Assembly: GCA_964456445.1 (NCBI GenBank)
Contig: CAYWBI010000216.1
Span: 1-5,945, forward strand
Source of the DNA: CAYWBI01 sp964456445
Lineage (GTDB): Bacteria > Calditrichota > Calditrichia > Calditrichales > J004
Length of the DNA: 5,945 nt
Direction of reading: 5' to 3'
Every line of letters begins with the position of its first letter. Position 1 is the stretch's first letter. Positions 5,718 through 5,945 of this stretch are shown here, piece after piece. The notes under the pieces are model-generated. The model was not told the origin of the DNA. It ran no database searches and saw nothing but the letters and a program-made list of their open reading frames with translations. Position numbers and translations under genes: made by a program.

Positions 5718-5945
5718 AATCAAATAAGACAATGAAAAATGATGGTACAGAATGTAAAATAGGGGCGTAGCCCTAAAATCTTCGTAGAATGAAAAATGAT
5801 AATACAAAAGGTAAATCAGGGGCGTAGCCCTGAAATCTTCGTAGAAAGAACAAAGATAGTACAGAAGGTAAAATAGGGGCGTAGCCCTAAAATCTTCGTA
5901 GAATGAAAAATGATAATACAAAAGGTAAATCAGGGGCGTAGCCCT
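5702..5945 (+). repeat. Tandem array of about 57-bp hairpin repeats (REP/BIME-like), open at the window edge
   Basis: Units lie at 5702-5760 (59 bp, diverged), 5761-5817, 5818-5874, 5875-5931 (57 bp each) and 5932-5945 (cut by the window end). Each 57-bp unit starts with the imperfect palindrome AGGGGCGTAGCCCT (stem AGGGC/GCCCT, one bulged G, loop GTA). Seventeen bases after that loop comes a second small palindrome, TTCGTAGAA, also centred on GTA, and then an AT-rich tail. The units at 5761 and 5875 are identical over 57 bp; the unit at 5818 differs from them at 8 positions. The first unit lacks the TTCGTAG box, having AAATAAGAC instead. Tails alternate between a GTACAGAA type (units 1 and 3) and an AATACAAAA type (units 2 and 4), giving a 114-bp higher-order period. 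There are no unique spacers, so it is not CRISPR. The array begins just after a dead Y1 transposase, the enzyme class tied to REP-type repeats. Confidence 0.9.

Noticed and set aside
5652..5945. CRISPR array
   Set aside because: The spacing is regular, but the intervening sequences are themselves repeated, there are no unique spacers, and no cas gene is present.

Overview
The window appears to be bacterial, most likely from the Bacteroidota or the wider FCB group (Bacteroidota, Ignavibacteriota, Calditrichota). The grounds are a TonB-dependent receptor with an N-terminal carboxypeptidase-regulatory-like domain, a lipoprotein with PepSY-like repeats, and a GT2 enzyme of a type common in surface-glycan clusters of that group. 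This is inferred from protein style only; there is no rRNA or marker gene.

Left part (124-1776): two AT-rich glycosyltransferase genes on the + strand, 54 nt apart and probably co-transcribed. The first is a GT32-like (Gly_transf_sug) enzyme with a TTG start; the second is a GT2-like enzyme. They look like the tail of a surface polysaccharide or glycan locus whose earlier genes lie to the left of the window. Next is a 185-nt intergenic region (1777-1961) with a plausible sigma70-type promoter.

Middle part (1962-5293): a visibly GC-richer two-gene unit on the + strand. It encodes a predicted lipoprotein (PepSY-like repeats, an acidic linker and a conserved C-terminal domain of unknown function) and, 29 nt later, a 720-aa TonB-dependent outer-membrane receptor. 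The pair reads as an outer-envelope uptake or sensing module. There is no SusD-like gene, and the substrate is unknown.

Right part (5294-5945): no intact gene. It holds the degraded C-terminal part of an IS200/IS605-type Y1 transposase, with its catalytic Tyr codon still present but two in-frame stops. Starting 5 nt after the remnant is an array of short GC-rich hairpins: one inverted unit, then tandem units of about 57 bp that run off the window edge. The units alternate between two types (a 114-bp higher-order period), and two of them are identical. A REP/BIME-like or palindrome-associated repeat family beside a dead Y1 transposase is the most interesting structure here. Because 57 is a multiple of 3, the minus strand of the array stays open as a repetitive frame, which could mislead gene callers or could be a real repeat protein.
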